Origin: Trichuris trichiura
Taxonomy: Eukaryota > Nematoda > Enoplea > Trichinellida > Trichuridae
Length of the DNA stretch: 64,000 nt
Direction: 5' to 3'
Assembly (NCBI GenBank): GCA_037903355.1
Contig: JBAJFE010000004.1
Span: 2,604,001 to 2,668,000 of the forward strand
Translations under genes and position numbers: made by a program
Part shown: positions 33,701 through 46,091 of the stretch, piece by piece
How the letters are laid out: each line of letters opens with the position of its first letter
How positions within the stretch are numbered: position 1 is the first letter of the stretch
The notes under the pieces: generated by a model
The model's database searches: none
Told to the model about the DNA's origin: nothing
Seen by the model: only the letters and a program-made list of their open reading frames with translations

Positions 33701-35792
33701 AAAAGACAGCACGCCTAATTGTCGCGCCCGTACGAGCTACGCGTAGGAAAGCGACATTTTGAATATGGAATGAAACTACACAATAACAACAATTATGCGG
33801 TGCGCCAATGCCTTATAAGGAAAGCTAAGTCAAACGCGCGGATTGTCGAGAGGCTATATGAATAGTGCGCATGGTCCGAGAACAAACACGCGCCTTTCAC
33901 GCGACAAGATGAAAACAGCCAACAGCCTACGGAATTAGCATAAAGCCGATATGCAAATCGAATTGGATAAATTCTAATTGGATATGCAAAATATAAAACA
34001 GCAGCAACTTGACACTGAGACTTGTTTTTGTCTCTGCTTATCATATGTCGCGCGTCGGACAGACAAGAATTAAACTCAGACAAATCTTGTCTGGAACACG
34101 TGCCTCAATAGAACAACGCAAAGGCGCCATATGTTCATTTGAAAAACATCCCAAACTATCAATTTGTTTTATTATAAACGAGAGAAACATTCTTATTTGC
34201 AACATTCAACTTGAAATAAGAAGAAAGGAGGCTTCAACTCCACTTATTGAACGAACGACTTGAGGAAGTAAAGGGAAACGTTGCTCAAAATACTATTTAC
34301 TTAGATACGCATGCAGGCACGAAACTTTGTACGGACGCACATTAAAGTTATGCTGTTGTACTTCCCCTATATAGTATCACAATATCCAGCTTTTCGGCTA
34401 AACCGATTAAACCCTCTATCCAAAAACTTGGCTTTTTTAAGCTACAAATCAGCCGGCCTGTATATATTACATTTTCACGTAAGAGCACAATTATTGAACG
34501 CCAACGGTAGTCAAGGCGTGAAGTTGCAAACCCAATAATTTCATGCACCCTGCGTACCATTACCGCGTCTCGTTTGTCAAAACTCCCAGCATGAGCAGAA
34601 TTTTTAATGAAACTTCTTTCCCTACCAAAAAACCAACAATTGATGAAAGCTCAAAGCTGGACGTTTTTTGCGTATGCATCTAATTTGGAATTTTTCATTT
34701 ACTTGCTATCCGCTCGAACGAATCGAAACAAGATGCACAATTTCGTACAACAGCGGGGAGCACTAATAATTGCATTCACTTTGCCTAACAAATCAGCATC
34801 GGAAGACAAGTTCAGTTTATTATTGCTAATACATATTAACGCAATAGTCTTTGGTCAGAATGCCTTAAGAAGTTTTTGTTTAAGCAACTGCAACGCCGTC
34901 TTACACGCCGACACCACTACACAAAGTAACATGCGTGACCATTTTGCGGAGAACAAATAAGTACCAAAACATCGTCTACTCCTGGCAAGTAAACGTCTTT
35001 TATTTTAAAATTATATTCATTATCACTTAAGTCAGTTAAAAGGGCGTCATGGGAAAACTTCTCAATGAACAATGCAGTTGCTTTTTTAAAAAATTCAAAA
35101 TTCTCTACAACGATCGTAATGTTGAAATAAAACTTCGCCCAATGGCAATACCATTGTGATAACGATATTGAGTTTAGAGCGATAATAAGATGCGCAATCA
35201 AATTTGCGATAACACGCACGCGGAAGCTCTTAACAGCTTGACAAGCAATAGAGATAATTAATGGACGCTGCGATATAGTCTATCTGAGACTTAAGTAAAC
35301 CTTAGGAGGACTTGTGGTTTTCAAAGGAAAATGTAGGCGGCAATACATCGCATCCTTAAGTTTTCAAGATTGAATTAAAAAGGTAAAGTTGCGCGACCTA
35401 ACACAGGCTAACAGGTCTACGCGTAACTTCACCAACGCTGGTGAAAGTACGAGCATCGCCAGGTTTGAAGGTTTCACTTTTTTGTAAAATCTATTTTTGA
35501 AGCCATAGCTCTAAGTTCAACAGGGAAAAGTATGGGTTCAGTTAAAATACTGAATCTGGACGTATTAATAATTATCACCGCCCAATTGCCGTTGGTACTT
35601 GTAGAGAAAACTTGTAGCTTAGTAATATTTTACAGCGCAGTAAAAAAAATTGCCGCCTCTGTTGCAACGGTAATACCGTATAGGAAAATTCAGTATGCAG
35701 GAAACGTCAAAATACTTGATACCGAGTAGAACTAGTCAGCAAAGGCAACGGATGGCAATTTGAACTGCGAGCTCAAATTGCAACGTCATCAC
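30701..35792. other. gene-poor 5-kb stretch
   Basis: AT-rich. Apart from one possible exon at 32.2 kb (listed) I find no coding signal, RNA gene or transposon. Confidence 0.5.
32159..32290 (-). CDS. possible exon with a membrane span
   Basis: The segment is bounded by TTTTATAG upstream and CTC|GTGAGT downstream. It encodes MFGYAAKVAFICTASCAVLF, then SAALLLLIRMKKVLTKMDKL: one hydrophobic span followed by a basic, helical end. This resembles the membrane-anchored N-terminus of nematode cuticle collagens or similar type II proteins, but no Gly-X-Y stretch follows nearby. Low confidence. Confidence 0.3.
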
Positions 35793-38132
35793 TTAGGCAT
35801 CGTTCCTATCAGCCTTTTGAATTAGCTCGTCGCAAATGCTCGAAAGTTCTTGAATTTGCTTGGCCTAAAACAAGCAGCCGAATAATGGTCACCTTCCATT
35901 TCGTAACTTGAAGAAGTAAAGCTTTTCTTTTTACCTTTTGCTCGCACTCCTTTTCCAAGCTGCTGGTAAGCACTTCGTACTTTTTGACTTGAGCCCTAAT
36001 GCCCACCATGTCGGCGTCTCGTGACTTTGCCATTCGATCCATTTCGATCTTTAACCTTGAAAACGCATTCGTCATTGTTGTCTAAGGGACAAACAAGAGA
36101 AAAGCTTACTTCGTCACCTTATCCTCCGCGTTGTCGCGTAGCTGTCGGAAACGAGCCTCGGATTTGGCTAGTCTTTCCGACAAGTCTTCAGCCGACGCTT
36201 TTAACGTGACTTCGTTCTGAAATGAACTGAAACAATGAAGTATTCGGTCGTTTAAGGGCCTACCTTTTTGAGATCGCTGACGGTCGAACGAAGTTTGTCA
36301 AACCGCTTCAGCAACTCGGCGATAACGTTCTCGGCAGCTTGAAGATCATCGATAGCCTAACAATCGAGCGTCAACGTCAAAAAGGTAAAAGACAATATTT
36401 ACATTATCTCGCTCCTTTATCACGCTTTCAATGCTTTCTTCCACCTTCTTTTTGTGGTTGGAGGAAAGGCCTGCAAATAAAGTACACATCGTATAGAACA
36501 GGTAGGCAACAGACGCACGAACGAAACGCCGGATAAAAGTTTCAGTACGAATAATAGAACTACGTTATCTAACTTACTTTTCATTTCCGATATGGTAGCT
36601 TCGTACTCTTTTAGAATTAAGCTTAAAAGGAAAAACAATTAGCCAAAAGCAACAGGTGAATAGACGTGCGCTGACTCCATTTCTTGAAGCTTCTGACCGT
36701 CCGCGCTGGCTCGATTGGAAAGTTCTTCGCATTTTCCGCGCAGAGCCGAATTTTGCGCTGTCAATTCCATTAAACGCTCGCTCATGGCTTTCATTTCCAG
36801 TTGCATAGAAGAGATGTTGTTGGTATTATCTTCGCAGTTCTGGAAAGTTGAGGTTTCCTTTACAAAAACCTAAGCAAAGCTGTATGCTCACATCAACGGT
36901 TATTATCGGCGTATTCGCCTCGGCATCGCAGTCGGCATTGTTTACCCGGCGAGCGGGCTTTTTAACTATAGTGTTTGGAGTTTGTGAAAAGCAACCTATG
37001 GAAGTTTTACTCGGCGTATGCTCGTCGCTGAAACGCCTAAGCAGATTTAGGAAAAGATGAACAAATTCGGGCGATTAACTTACGCAGTCAATGGTCGAAG
37101 CTCGGGAGGAACGGCTGCCTTCTGCTCCCTAAGGAACTTCTCCATGCGATGCCCAATGACCATATTTCCAGCCGGGTTCGCAAGGGGCTTTGGTTCTACA
37201 AGTGGATCGAACTGGACGTACAGAGAATCTCGGTAGAGATCGGCAGCATTGGAACTGCTTGCTTGATTCAAATATTCAAACGCAAACGTGCTATTCAGGA
37301 ATTCGGCGGCCGGACGATATTCTTCGTTATCCGAATCGGAATTGACATCGCCCTACAAAAGCATATCCTAAACTGTAGACATTACTTACTCGTTAATAGT
37401 ACCTACGTTAGCCTGATTTTTCATTGCTTGAATCATAGGCGCCACAACAGCTGTTTGCTGAACGGAAGTTAAAGGCACTTTTTGCGAAGGTAACTTCTTC
37501 TGCTCGCTTGTCTAAACAAAAAGTCGAATCGGAAATCTGAGAGGAACGATTACAAAACCAACAAGAGCTAAAAAGTTGCTTCCGCTGACGACGCAACTTT
37601 TTCTACTCGCAGTGAAGGTTAACAAGTTTACTACTTGCACTCTCAACTAGTTCGGTTAATGCGACGGCAACACATCATTAAGAAGAGAGCAAACGCGGTC
37701 GTCTGCAAAACTGCGTAACCGTGTAAACGAGTGTAAACCGCCTAGTTCATTCTCCTGCGACTTTAAAATCAAAAAACGCCGACCAAATGCAAACAGCTGA
37801 TTAGTACTATTTGAAAATAACCCTTTGAAACGTGATTGAACACGATATCAGTCTGCCCCTTGCCGAAGCGCTGCCTTCATGCACATACACGGCATAAACG
37901 AACAGCGTAAAGTAAACGGGAAAGCAGAACAGATTGCTTACTCATTAAACTGCGCTGCATTTATGTGATAAAGCCTTGAAAGCGAAATATTCTACTCAGC
38001 TTGACTGAGAGGCTTAATATACGCAAACGGAATTGAAGCCAACGTTTGGAACGAAGATGCAACGAATACCTGAACCAATATGTCGTCCGTAGGCTTGGAT
38101 AAAACTTTGGCTACTTCACTCTCGGTATCCAT
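35793..38132 (-). CDS. tac-1: TACC-family centrosome/microtubule protein
   Basis: Eleven exons join in phase: 38070-38132, 37407-37511, 37084-37352, 36892-37036, 36676-36839, 36578-36621, 36403-36470, 36264-36356, 36118-36216, 35935-36081 and 35793-35864, giving about 421 aa. The motif DSLYVQFDPLVEP (third exon) matches the xSLYLKFDPLL box of TACC proteins. The C-terminal 185 residues form a continuous coiled coil ending ELSSICDELIQK, the signature end of the TACC domain (ELTKICDELIAK). TACC proteins bind XMAP215/ZYG-9-type polymerases and sit at centrosomes and microtubule plus ends. The protein is compact, as in nematodes, not long as in mammals. Uncertain points: exon 1 is assigned from its phase and ATG only; the 558-bp first intron could hide an exon; and the donor at 36117 (GTGACG, 36-bp intron) was preferred to a nearby GTAAGC because the latter gives a stop. 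Confidence 0.85.
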
Positions 38133-38171
38133 TAAAAGGTAAACCGCCAAACGCCACTCCACGGGTCTTCT

Positions 38172-38332
38172 TCACCAGTGGATCAACGGAGCGGGTCGCT
38201 TACGCTTCTGCTCGGAAGTAAAACAAGCAGAAACCTCTGCAAGCAATAGCTTTTGAATCCAAACAGAATCGAATTTCCCCTGAAATGGGTTCTGCATGGA
38301 CGCAAAATTAGGTCGATCGCGAAAACGCGCTT
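38172..38332 (-). CDS. possible terminal exon of an unrecognised gene upstream of tac-1
   Basis: After the acceptor CTTTCAAG an open frame encodes ARFRDRPNFASMQNPFQGKF and continues to a Lys/Arg-rich end (EQKRKRPAPLIHW), stopping only 39 bp before the tac-1 ATG on the same strand. Upstream, 38.4-38.6 kb holds another exon-like piece (QLTQPKDNQDRAVKHV), but I could not join the two in phase. No family recognised. Confidence 0.3.
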
Positions 38333-38640
38333 CTTGAAAGAAAAGTTTTACGATATAATGAGATAATAATGTATGGTAGCTTACTGTAGAAAGGCTCTGC
38401 AAAATTCTAAGAACTCGCTAAGATGTTCCAAGTTCTACTGCTTGAAAAAGTTTGACAAAATTTTATGAACGAATATTTTAACTTATACAGCATTTGTGCG
38501 GGAAAGCGGCTGATTTTTCGTACATGTTTTACTGCTCGATCTTGATTATCTTTTGGTTGCGTTAGTTGTGCTGAAATAAGGCCAATAAGCTTTGTCAATT
38601 ACGTAGCGCTTACTAGAACGTTACATTAGACTTAAAAATT

Positions 38641-38821
38641 GTTGGATTCTTTGTACGTAGGTTGTCCAGTTGAAATATACAAAAGTTTTAATTTTAGGCC
38701 ATAGCTTTCGAGCCGCGCGTGACCCGTCTTCATTGATACTAAAAACTGATGTCAAAGCTACGTTCTACATTTAAAATATTTGTATATTTCAACAGGACAA
38801 TCCCCGTGCAAAGAATCCAAC
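38641..38821. repeat. palindromic PLE-derived element, third member
   Basis: Outer arms GTTGGATTCTTTG (38641-38653) and CAAAGAATCCAAC (38809-38821) are exact inverses, and inversion continues inward for about 50 bp with mismatches (GTTGAAATATACAAA on both). The centre, read on the minus strand, has TGAAGACGGGTC ... GCTCGAAAGC, like the other members. It is older and more diverged than the ones at 18.2 and 46.2 kb. Confidence 0.75.
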
Positions 38822-39999
38822 ATGAAATCCTACGGTTCCGTAGCAAAAAGTTATATTTTCAACATTAAGAAAATATTATTAATAGAACAACTGTTCCCGT
38901 CCCATTTGTCAGTATTTTATGCATTATTTTTTAAATTAACGCTCATTATCAGCTTTTGCTAACTTGAGTACTGTACGTAAAAATAAAATCAGGTTCTATT
39001 GGGGGAAATAATCGCACACAGTTCAAACAAAAGTAACTTCTAACTTTAGATTTATGTTCAGGCTGATTTGCGGTTACTACGGGTAAAAGGTTTTGATCTT
39101 AGGCTTATGTTTTGTTTTCCTACGGTTATTTGGTCTAAAAGAAAATTATTTTGGTTCCGCCTGCACTCTTTCTTATAAACTTGTGATGCAGTTTTAAGCC
39201 TTTAAGATTTCCGCGTCTTACTAAGGCGGCGAAAGCCTCACCCAAAAGCTCTGGTAACCAAATTTGTCGTTTGTTATCAGGGGGACACTTTCGTAATAAC
39301 AAAGTTCTATGCAGTACAGCAGCTATGTCCCTACGGACTCTCTAGCTTAGCAGACTCTTTAAATACGTCATTTCGATATGCTTTATTTTTCAGTCCAGCA
39401 ACCTCTGTAAGATTCCAATTAGTTGGCAGAGAAAGTGCGCTGCAGTATTTGAAAATGGTCAGCTCATTCCGAAGTAAATGTTTCGGAAAATGAGTCTTTT
39501 ATGCACCCGATTGCGTCCACCTATTTGCTTAGGTGCTGTGCGCCACGTTTGCTTTATTTGGCTTAACTTTTGTTTACGTCTTTGATTCTTCCTGTTGTTT
39601 ACTATAGAGCATTTCTTAGATCCGATCTTTCCGTTGCATCATCTCTGTTGAGTATCCCTTTCATTGTTGGCTCATTCTTATTACAAGCTGATGCAGTTAG
39701 GATTTGTATACAAAAAAGTCGACTGTAAATTTCTAATTCGATTAATGTATGACTGTACGTCAGCTGCGACGCTGCGTCCGTGTTTGGATAACCCAAGCAC
39801 CCTTTTGGCGCTGCTTATAGGCAGCTTTGTTTGTTTGGAAACTGCAGTGTTGATTGGAAATTCTTGAAAATTATTCATAAACATTATGTTTACTACTCAA
39901 TGGCCAGCTTATCGTTGCAGAGAAATATTAATAAAGCAGACCTTTGCGTAAAGAAAGTTTCCGCGGATCGCTGGCTATTGAACGGGGTTATTTTTCTGA
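38822..39999. other. intergenic
   Basis: No coding exon, repeat or RNA gene that I can support. Confidence 0.5.
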
Positions 40000-41404
40000 A
40001 TGAAGCTGAATTTTCAACTTTTCTTTTCCGCCGTATTCCTGCACGTGGTAAGAGCGGAATTTTCACTCGTTGTGACTATTTTAGCTCGTTCGTATTGGGC
40101 AGCACCTTCAAAATATGTCATCTATCCGCCCAGCTTTGTTATAATGTTCTGCTTTGCTTTAATTAATTTTGTTTTACGATTTATGAACCTGAATTTCTTT
40201 TATGCGGTCTATTTTTTCTTTAGGTTGTAGGTGATTATCAGTTTTACGAATGTGGCCGCCCATATTTTCGACCACGAAGTGAACTATACACGCATCGTAT
40301 AGTCGGGGGATCAGAAGCCAGGCCGCACTCCTTCCCTTGGCAGGTGCAGCTGAAACTGTATTACACAAGCCTACGGTATCATACTTGCGGTGGCAGTATC
40401 ATCGAGCCGTCAACTGGCAAGAAAAACGGATCTGATTTGATTCTCACAGCTGCACATTGCTTGTATGATCGGTAAGCAAGCCTATGTATTATCCTGTATG
40501 ACACTAGTCCAACATTTGCTTTTGCAAATATGGAAGTCGACTTTCGTTATCAAGAGGTAAGGCTGTGCAGCCTTTTTATCCGTTTTGCAGTTAGCGGACC
40601 GACTAATTCAATATTCAAAAAAATATGTGCTTTATTATTAGCCGGATCGTCAGAAGTATCTTCGCATCTTAGAGCTATAGTCTTTGGTAAAATTTTCAGA
40701 GGAAAGTGGAGTCCACCAGAAGCATTAAAAATTGTTGCTGGAGTACACAATATTGCAAATCCGCTTGAGCCAAGTCAAAGAGTAATCCGCGTCAAGCGCT
40801 ACCAAGCGGGATCGTACAACAAATACACATTTGAAAATGACATTGCCCTACTGCTTCTTAGAGAAGTTGCGGCCTATAGCAACCATGTCAGTCCCGTATG
40901 TCTTCCCGAAAATGGCGAAGCTCTACCCAGAAATATTCCATGCTTTGTCACCGGGTGGGGTGCAGACGGTGGTAAGTTAACATTTCTTTTCAGTTTGGCA
41001 GCTTAGAAAAAAAATTGAAACTTAGAGTACGGAAAGGCTAGCAATTTGCTCAAGCAAGTGGAAGTACCAGTTTTGCCGCAAAGCATGTGCTGGCAAAACG
41101 CGTCGCCTGAGAAAACGCTCTGCGCTGGATTCATGCGCGGCAAAAAAGATGCATGCTTGGTAAGGCTTCATTGAATATGTGGATTGAGAATTATTGTACT
41201 AGAAATGTAATCTGACGCGGTTTCTACATTTAGGGGGATTCTGGCAGTGCGCTTGTTTGCAAGATTGGAAAACAGTATGTTCAATATGGCATTGTAAGTT
41301 TTGGCCATGGATGCGGGAAGAAAAGCTATCCTGGCGTATATACACGCGTTTCCCATTATGTACAATTCATACGGAAGGCGGAAATGAAATTGCTCAACGA
41401 ATGA
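40000..41404 (+). CDS. secreted trypsin-like serine protease
   Basis: Five exons join in phase: 40000-40047, 40224-40471, 40700-40971, 41026-41159 and 41234-41404, giving 290 aa. Exon 1 is a signal-peptide core ([16 protein letters not shown]). A short propeptide with a Cys leads to the activation site, [21 protein letters not shown]. The catalytic triad is complete: His in LTAAHC, Asp in [10 protein letters not shown], Ser in GDSGSA. The residue six before the Ser is Asp (KDACLGDSG), giving trypsin-type Lys/Arg preference. [19 protein letters not shown] closes the fold. Departures from the usual: GDSGS rather than GDSGG, and Phe in place of the usual Trp in VSWG. Secreted proteases of this sort are abundant in parasitic clade I nematodes (general knowledge). 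It is extracellular; substrate unknown. Confidence 0.9.
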
Positions 41405-43417
41405 ACAACTGCCGCGCTACCCATATTGACCTTTTATTGCCCAAGAAGGAGACAGTTCGTACAAAGGCGAACCAACTATTTTTTTGCCGGATAAATTGCC
41501 ATTTCATGCCTTTGAAGGCTGTTTACTTGGACAAAATAGATGTTTTCGCGACAAGTATAAAACCTGAAACTTGTGAGGTTACTTTCTCAACCATTCTTCC
41601 GGCGTCTCCGGAAAAGCGTTCCCCGTCGACGTTTATACCACAGATCAGAGAATAACGAGTAAGGTACGACCGCCGATGTACACCTAAGAAAACAAAGCTC
41701 AAAGGTAAAGTTATATGACGCATATTTGATACATAGGCGATCCGCTACGACATAATTAGTCATGCTCTTGGTTTTTAAAATGAGCGTACAGAGGAGTGTT
41801 GCACAAAATAGGCAGCAAGCAGTTTATCATGCCTTTTTTATAATGAAGATAATGAACCTACCATTTCCATACTTCAAGTGAACTCTAAAGCTTACAAGAA
41901 TGAGCGTTTAAGCAAATGCGTAAGTTTTACTCATGTGCACGTAAACTGAATCCCACTGAGCATGACTGCTCAGGTATATTTTATACGCAATATATTTGCA
42001 AGTTAGCAAACTAGAGCTAAGCTTTCACGCTACGATGTGGTGAATAAACAAGCAGCTATCTGTTCTCTAGTATAGAAAGCTTTACATACTTATTTCCATG
42101 ATCTCGCTATTCGTGCGAACCAAGTAGCAATGTTTCCCTATAACATAATGACAATGGTAATGCAAAGGTGAAGTTACAATGACATTCCTTTGTTAAACAG
42201 CATTACCGCCTTTACATGGACAGTCTTTATGCCGTGCTGAGAGTGGGAAAAGAAAATGAACGCATCGTTGATGGCGTCGGTGCAGGGAAGGCTCGAGTTC
42301 GCTTAGCAATTCAAAGGCAGAACGCTTTTAGGCAAACAAGGTGCAGTATGGATTGTTCGAGCTTCGTAGCAGTCTGGTTTGAAAAACTGCATGCAAATAG
42401 CGATAAAAAAACATCGATACTATTTATTTTGCTAGAAGGGTCTACTCGCATCTGAACATCTGCATATTGCATGCCAAAATTACGAAAATCATCCAAGGTA
42501 TCAACAGATCGAACCTGCAATCATGATCGATTGAACTGCGCTGTTCAGACGGGCAGTTGTTCTTGCATTCGCACATACATTTCTCCTTCGACCAATACTG
42601 ATTCTCTCCTAAATGTAAAAGTCATTTTTTGTCTCATTTCTACTTGCATGTGCTTGTTAAGGCGGTAAAATAAGCATTAATAAAGGCATGTTGTTTTTAA
42701 CCCTATCTGTATACGGTATGAGAACCTGAGAAACATTAATAGCTCGTAGGCGTCTTAATTTTGAAGAATTGCGGGAAGGTCAGGGATTCATCCACCAAAC
42801 ACAACTAGGAAGGAAGAACAACCGCAATTTTTACCGAAAGGGTTAGGTTGTAATCTCGACTAGTTCGAAAAATACAGCTTGAAGTTTAATCTTATGGCAA
42901 TTGTACATTAGCATCTTCTAGATGAGGAATGTATTTGAGTAGAGACGTTATTATATTGAACTAACTTAGAACAAAACAACTATCAAGAAGATGCCAGTGC
43001 AAAAATGCCACAAGGCTACAAATTACAGTGTATTTTCGACCTTTCGGGATTTCGGCCTATTAGGACCTCGACTTCGAAGGTTTTGACCACCACCCTACGG
43101 AAGTACAGGCTGTTGTCATAAACAGCAAAAGACTTTAAATGTGTTCAACTTTACTTAACAAACACTTACGGTAATAGTAATAAAATCGGTGCGGCTTAAG
43201 ATCCCAAACAGCTAATTTTGATTGCTTTTTCCTGTTTGTCCTTTACCATTTTTCCTATAACCTGATGAGGAGAACCAACTTCAGGGAACCAGAAAAAGCA
43301 GACAAGTTAACGCGATCCAGGACTTTGCTTTCAGAGTTTTCCGGTATGCATCCCAATGAAATTAAGCTTAAAAATATAGATAAACTAAGCTCCGCAATTT
43401 GGGGCTTTCATATCTCC
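41405..43417. other. intergenic
   Basis: 3' flank of the protease gene and then sequence without a supportable exon or repeat, up to the TA target site of the Tigger element. Confidence 0.5.
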
Positions 43418-43960
43418 TACAGGCAGTTCTCGTATAACGCGTGTTCATATAACGCGTTTTCGCTCATACGCGATTCTGAAATCGTAGCACTTTCTCACAT
43501 ACCGCGATTCTGTTTTCGCTCTTACGCGATTTCGCCGGCTGGAAAGCGTGGGCGTATGGAAAAGTCTCCCCGTGTTTTCATCCACCGAGAGCAAACAAAG
43601 GCCGCGCTGTTAGCTTATGCGCGTTCTTCAGTCTCGAACAAGCGAAATGTGACAAAAACGTTTAGGATTCTTATCAAAAGTAGTGTCCGACCCAGCTGTG
43701 CACAATGCGATATGCATACTCAAACAGGCTACTGATCAATATTCATTTTCGGTGGAATAATTCGCGCCGGCAGGAACATGTGTACAGACGACGTTTCCAT
43801 TTTCAATTCTCTCGAAACGCACGGATCGTAGAGGTTTCCCAGTGAGTCATAGTACGCTAGCGCCGAATTCGGAAAGCATTTACACCGCCTGAGTGCGAGC
43901 TCAATTCGTAAGTATTTTGTCTGATTCCGCGATCTGAGGATAGTCTTTAAGTATCTGAAA

Positions 43961-45697
43961 ATGTTTAAGCTTCCTGATTCGAAGTCAGCTGGTAGTGGTC
44001 GAAAAAGAAAGGCGCTGACTGTTGGAGAGAAGCTTGAGATACTGAAACGGTATGAACGGAATGAGACGACACGTGATATCGTCAAAGCTACCGGCATAAA
44101 GGAATCAACCTTGCGCACCATTAGGAGCAATGCAGAAAACATTAAACAGACTTGCGTATGCGGTACCAGTTCAAGTATTGCGATGTCAATAAGAACAAGG
44201 CCTAAGATACTGGAAGAAATGGAAAAACTACTCAGCATTTGGATCGAAACTCAAACGATAAAAAGAATAGGAACGTTTTTCACCATCAGACAAAAAGCAG
44301 TTGCCATTTATGAAGACCTTAAGAAACAGTTTACAAAACCTACTGAAGTTCCTCCATTTACTGCTAGTAGTGGTTGGTTCTGCCGTTTCAAGAATCGATA
44401 CAGTTTTCACAATGTTCGTCCCTGTGGCAAAGCAGGAAGAGCGAACGTCGATGCCGCGCAAACATTTCCAATAGAAGTACAAAACGTGGTCAAAGAAAAC
44501 GGCTAGTGCCTCGATCAAATTTTTAACTTCGACGGGACAAATCGTTATCTAAAGCGTATGCCAAAAAGGACCTACATTTCCAGAGAGCGAAGGCATGCTG
44601 CAGCAATCTGCGCTGCGAAAGATCGTGTGACTGTAATGCTCGGTGACAACGCTAGTGGGGATCTTAAGCTGAAGTCATTGATGATTCATTGTCATGCCAA
44701 TCCACGAGCCCTAAGGGGGATTGTTAAAAGCAGTTTCGGCGTTTACTACAGGTACAGCAAAAGAGGATGGATGACCGCCCAAGTTTGCCTTGATATTTTT
44801 TATAATGCTTATGTGAATGACATTAAAAATTACTTGAACGAGAAGAACGTGGCTTTTAAAGTTCTCTTAAACATGAATAGCGCGCCAAGCCACCCACCGA
44901 TGATAGCTGAGCTAGACCCAAATGTCCACTTTGTTTTCTTGCCTGAAGGGACCACTTCGTTGTTACAACCGCTTGACCAAAGCGTTATCGGAGCATTCAA
45001 AGCTTACTACTTAAGGCAAACGTTCAAGATGCTGATCGACGCGACCGACGGAGAAAATTGTGAAACTGTGATGGAATTTTGGAAGAACTATAACCTGAGA
45101 ATGGCCATTAACAATATCGTAGAAGCCTGGAATGACGTATCAAAACAGTGCTTCCACTGTGTTTGGCGGAAACTCATCCCAGATCTGATCTGCAATTTTA
45201 AAGACTTTGAGCCTTCTGCTCAAGTATGCGAAATTACTGAAAGCTGCGTTCAGTTGGCAAACACGCTAGGCTTTGAAGGAGTGGAATATCACGATATTGA
45301 GGACATTTTGAGTTGTCAACCGGATGAGCTGACCACCGAGGAGCTGCAGGAACTTTCTGTAGCAGGGGAAGCAGAAGGAAAAAAAGAAGATGACGAAAAT
45401 CAGGAAGTTCCTCCGTCTCCTCCGCGACAAATGACCACTGCTGAGCTTTCAGATACCCTGGAAACTGTTAAACAGCGTTTACAATGGCTCGAAGACAATG
45501 ATTGTAATGCAGAGCGCAGCGGGAAAACCACAAGAGGTATCCGAGCTTGTTTGGAGCCATATAAGCAGCTGTTGTACGAAAGAAGTACACGTGCGAAACA
45601 AAAGAAGCTCGAATTCTACTTTACTGCAATGAAGAAACATTGTGACGACGAGCAAGCGCTACCTTCTACATCTAATAGGACCTCAGTTCGCCCCTAA
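43961..45697 (+). pseudogene. Tigger (TIGD1-like) transposase, inactivated
   Basis: One frame of 579 codons is interrupted by a single TAG (44504-44506). The N-terminus has the CENP-B/psq-type helix-turn-helix (GEKLEILKRYERNETTRDIV ... TGIKESTLRTI). The second DNA-binding part contains SSGWFCRFKNRYSFHNVR. The catalytic domain begins at QIFNFDGT (usual NADET), continues with LGDNASGDLKLKSL and NPRALRG, and includes LNMNSAPSHPP, where the usual DNAPGHP carries the second catalytic Asp. Here that Asp is Asn. The tail FVFLPEGTTSLLQPLDQSVI is typical. So the copy has both a stop and a lost catalytic residue. Confidence 0.9.
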
Positions 45698-46091
45698 CAA
45701 AGGATAGTGAGATTAAAAAAATGAGTCCAACGGAACTGTATTCTTTCCTGGGTATGAGGTCGTTTATGTTAGTACTGAGAGGGACTCTTTCCACAAGCTA
45801 AAGACGCAAGCACGCCGCTTCTGAAGGCCAGTTTGAACTCTGTCCGCTGTAAAGAGTTCTATCATAAAAGCTCTGCCGTTAATGTATGATCGCCATAAAA
45901 GATAATCTTATTCAGTCCCCGTGTAAGAGGATCCATAAGTCAGCGTGGCTAACGGTAGAATAAGTAGCTCAGGTACATCATAATTCCTGTTTCAACCCAG
46001 CTTATTTAAGATATCTCTCCGTTGTTGTTTAAAAGTAAACAATCCTTCTGACACTTTGAGCCAAATCGTGATTTTCCTACACTTTACATGT

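Noticed and set aside
36104..36117. GTAAGC donor for TACC exon 9
   Set aside because: It would leave a 28-bp intron and put the next exon out of phase with an immediate stop. The GTGACG donor keeps the coiled coil in frame.
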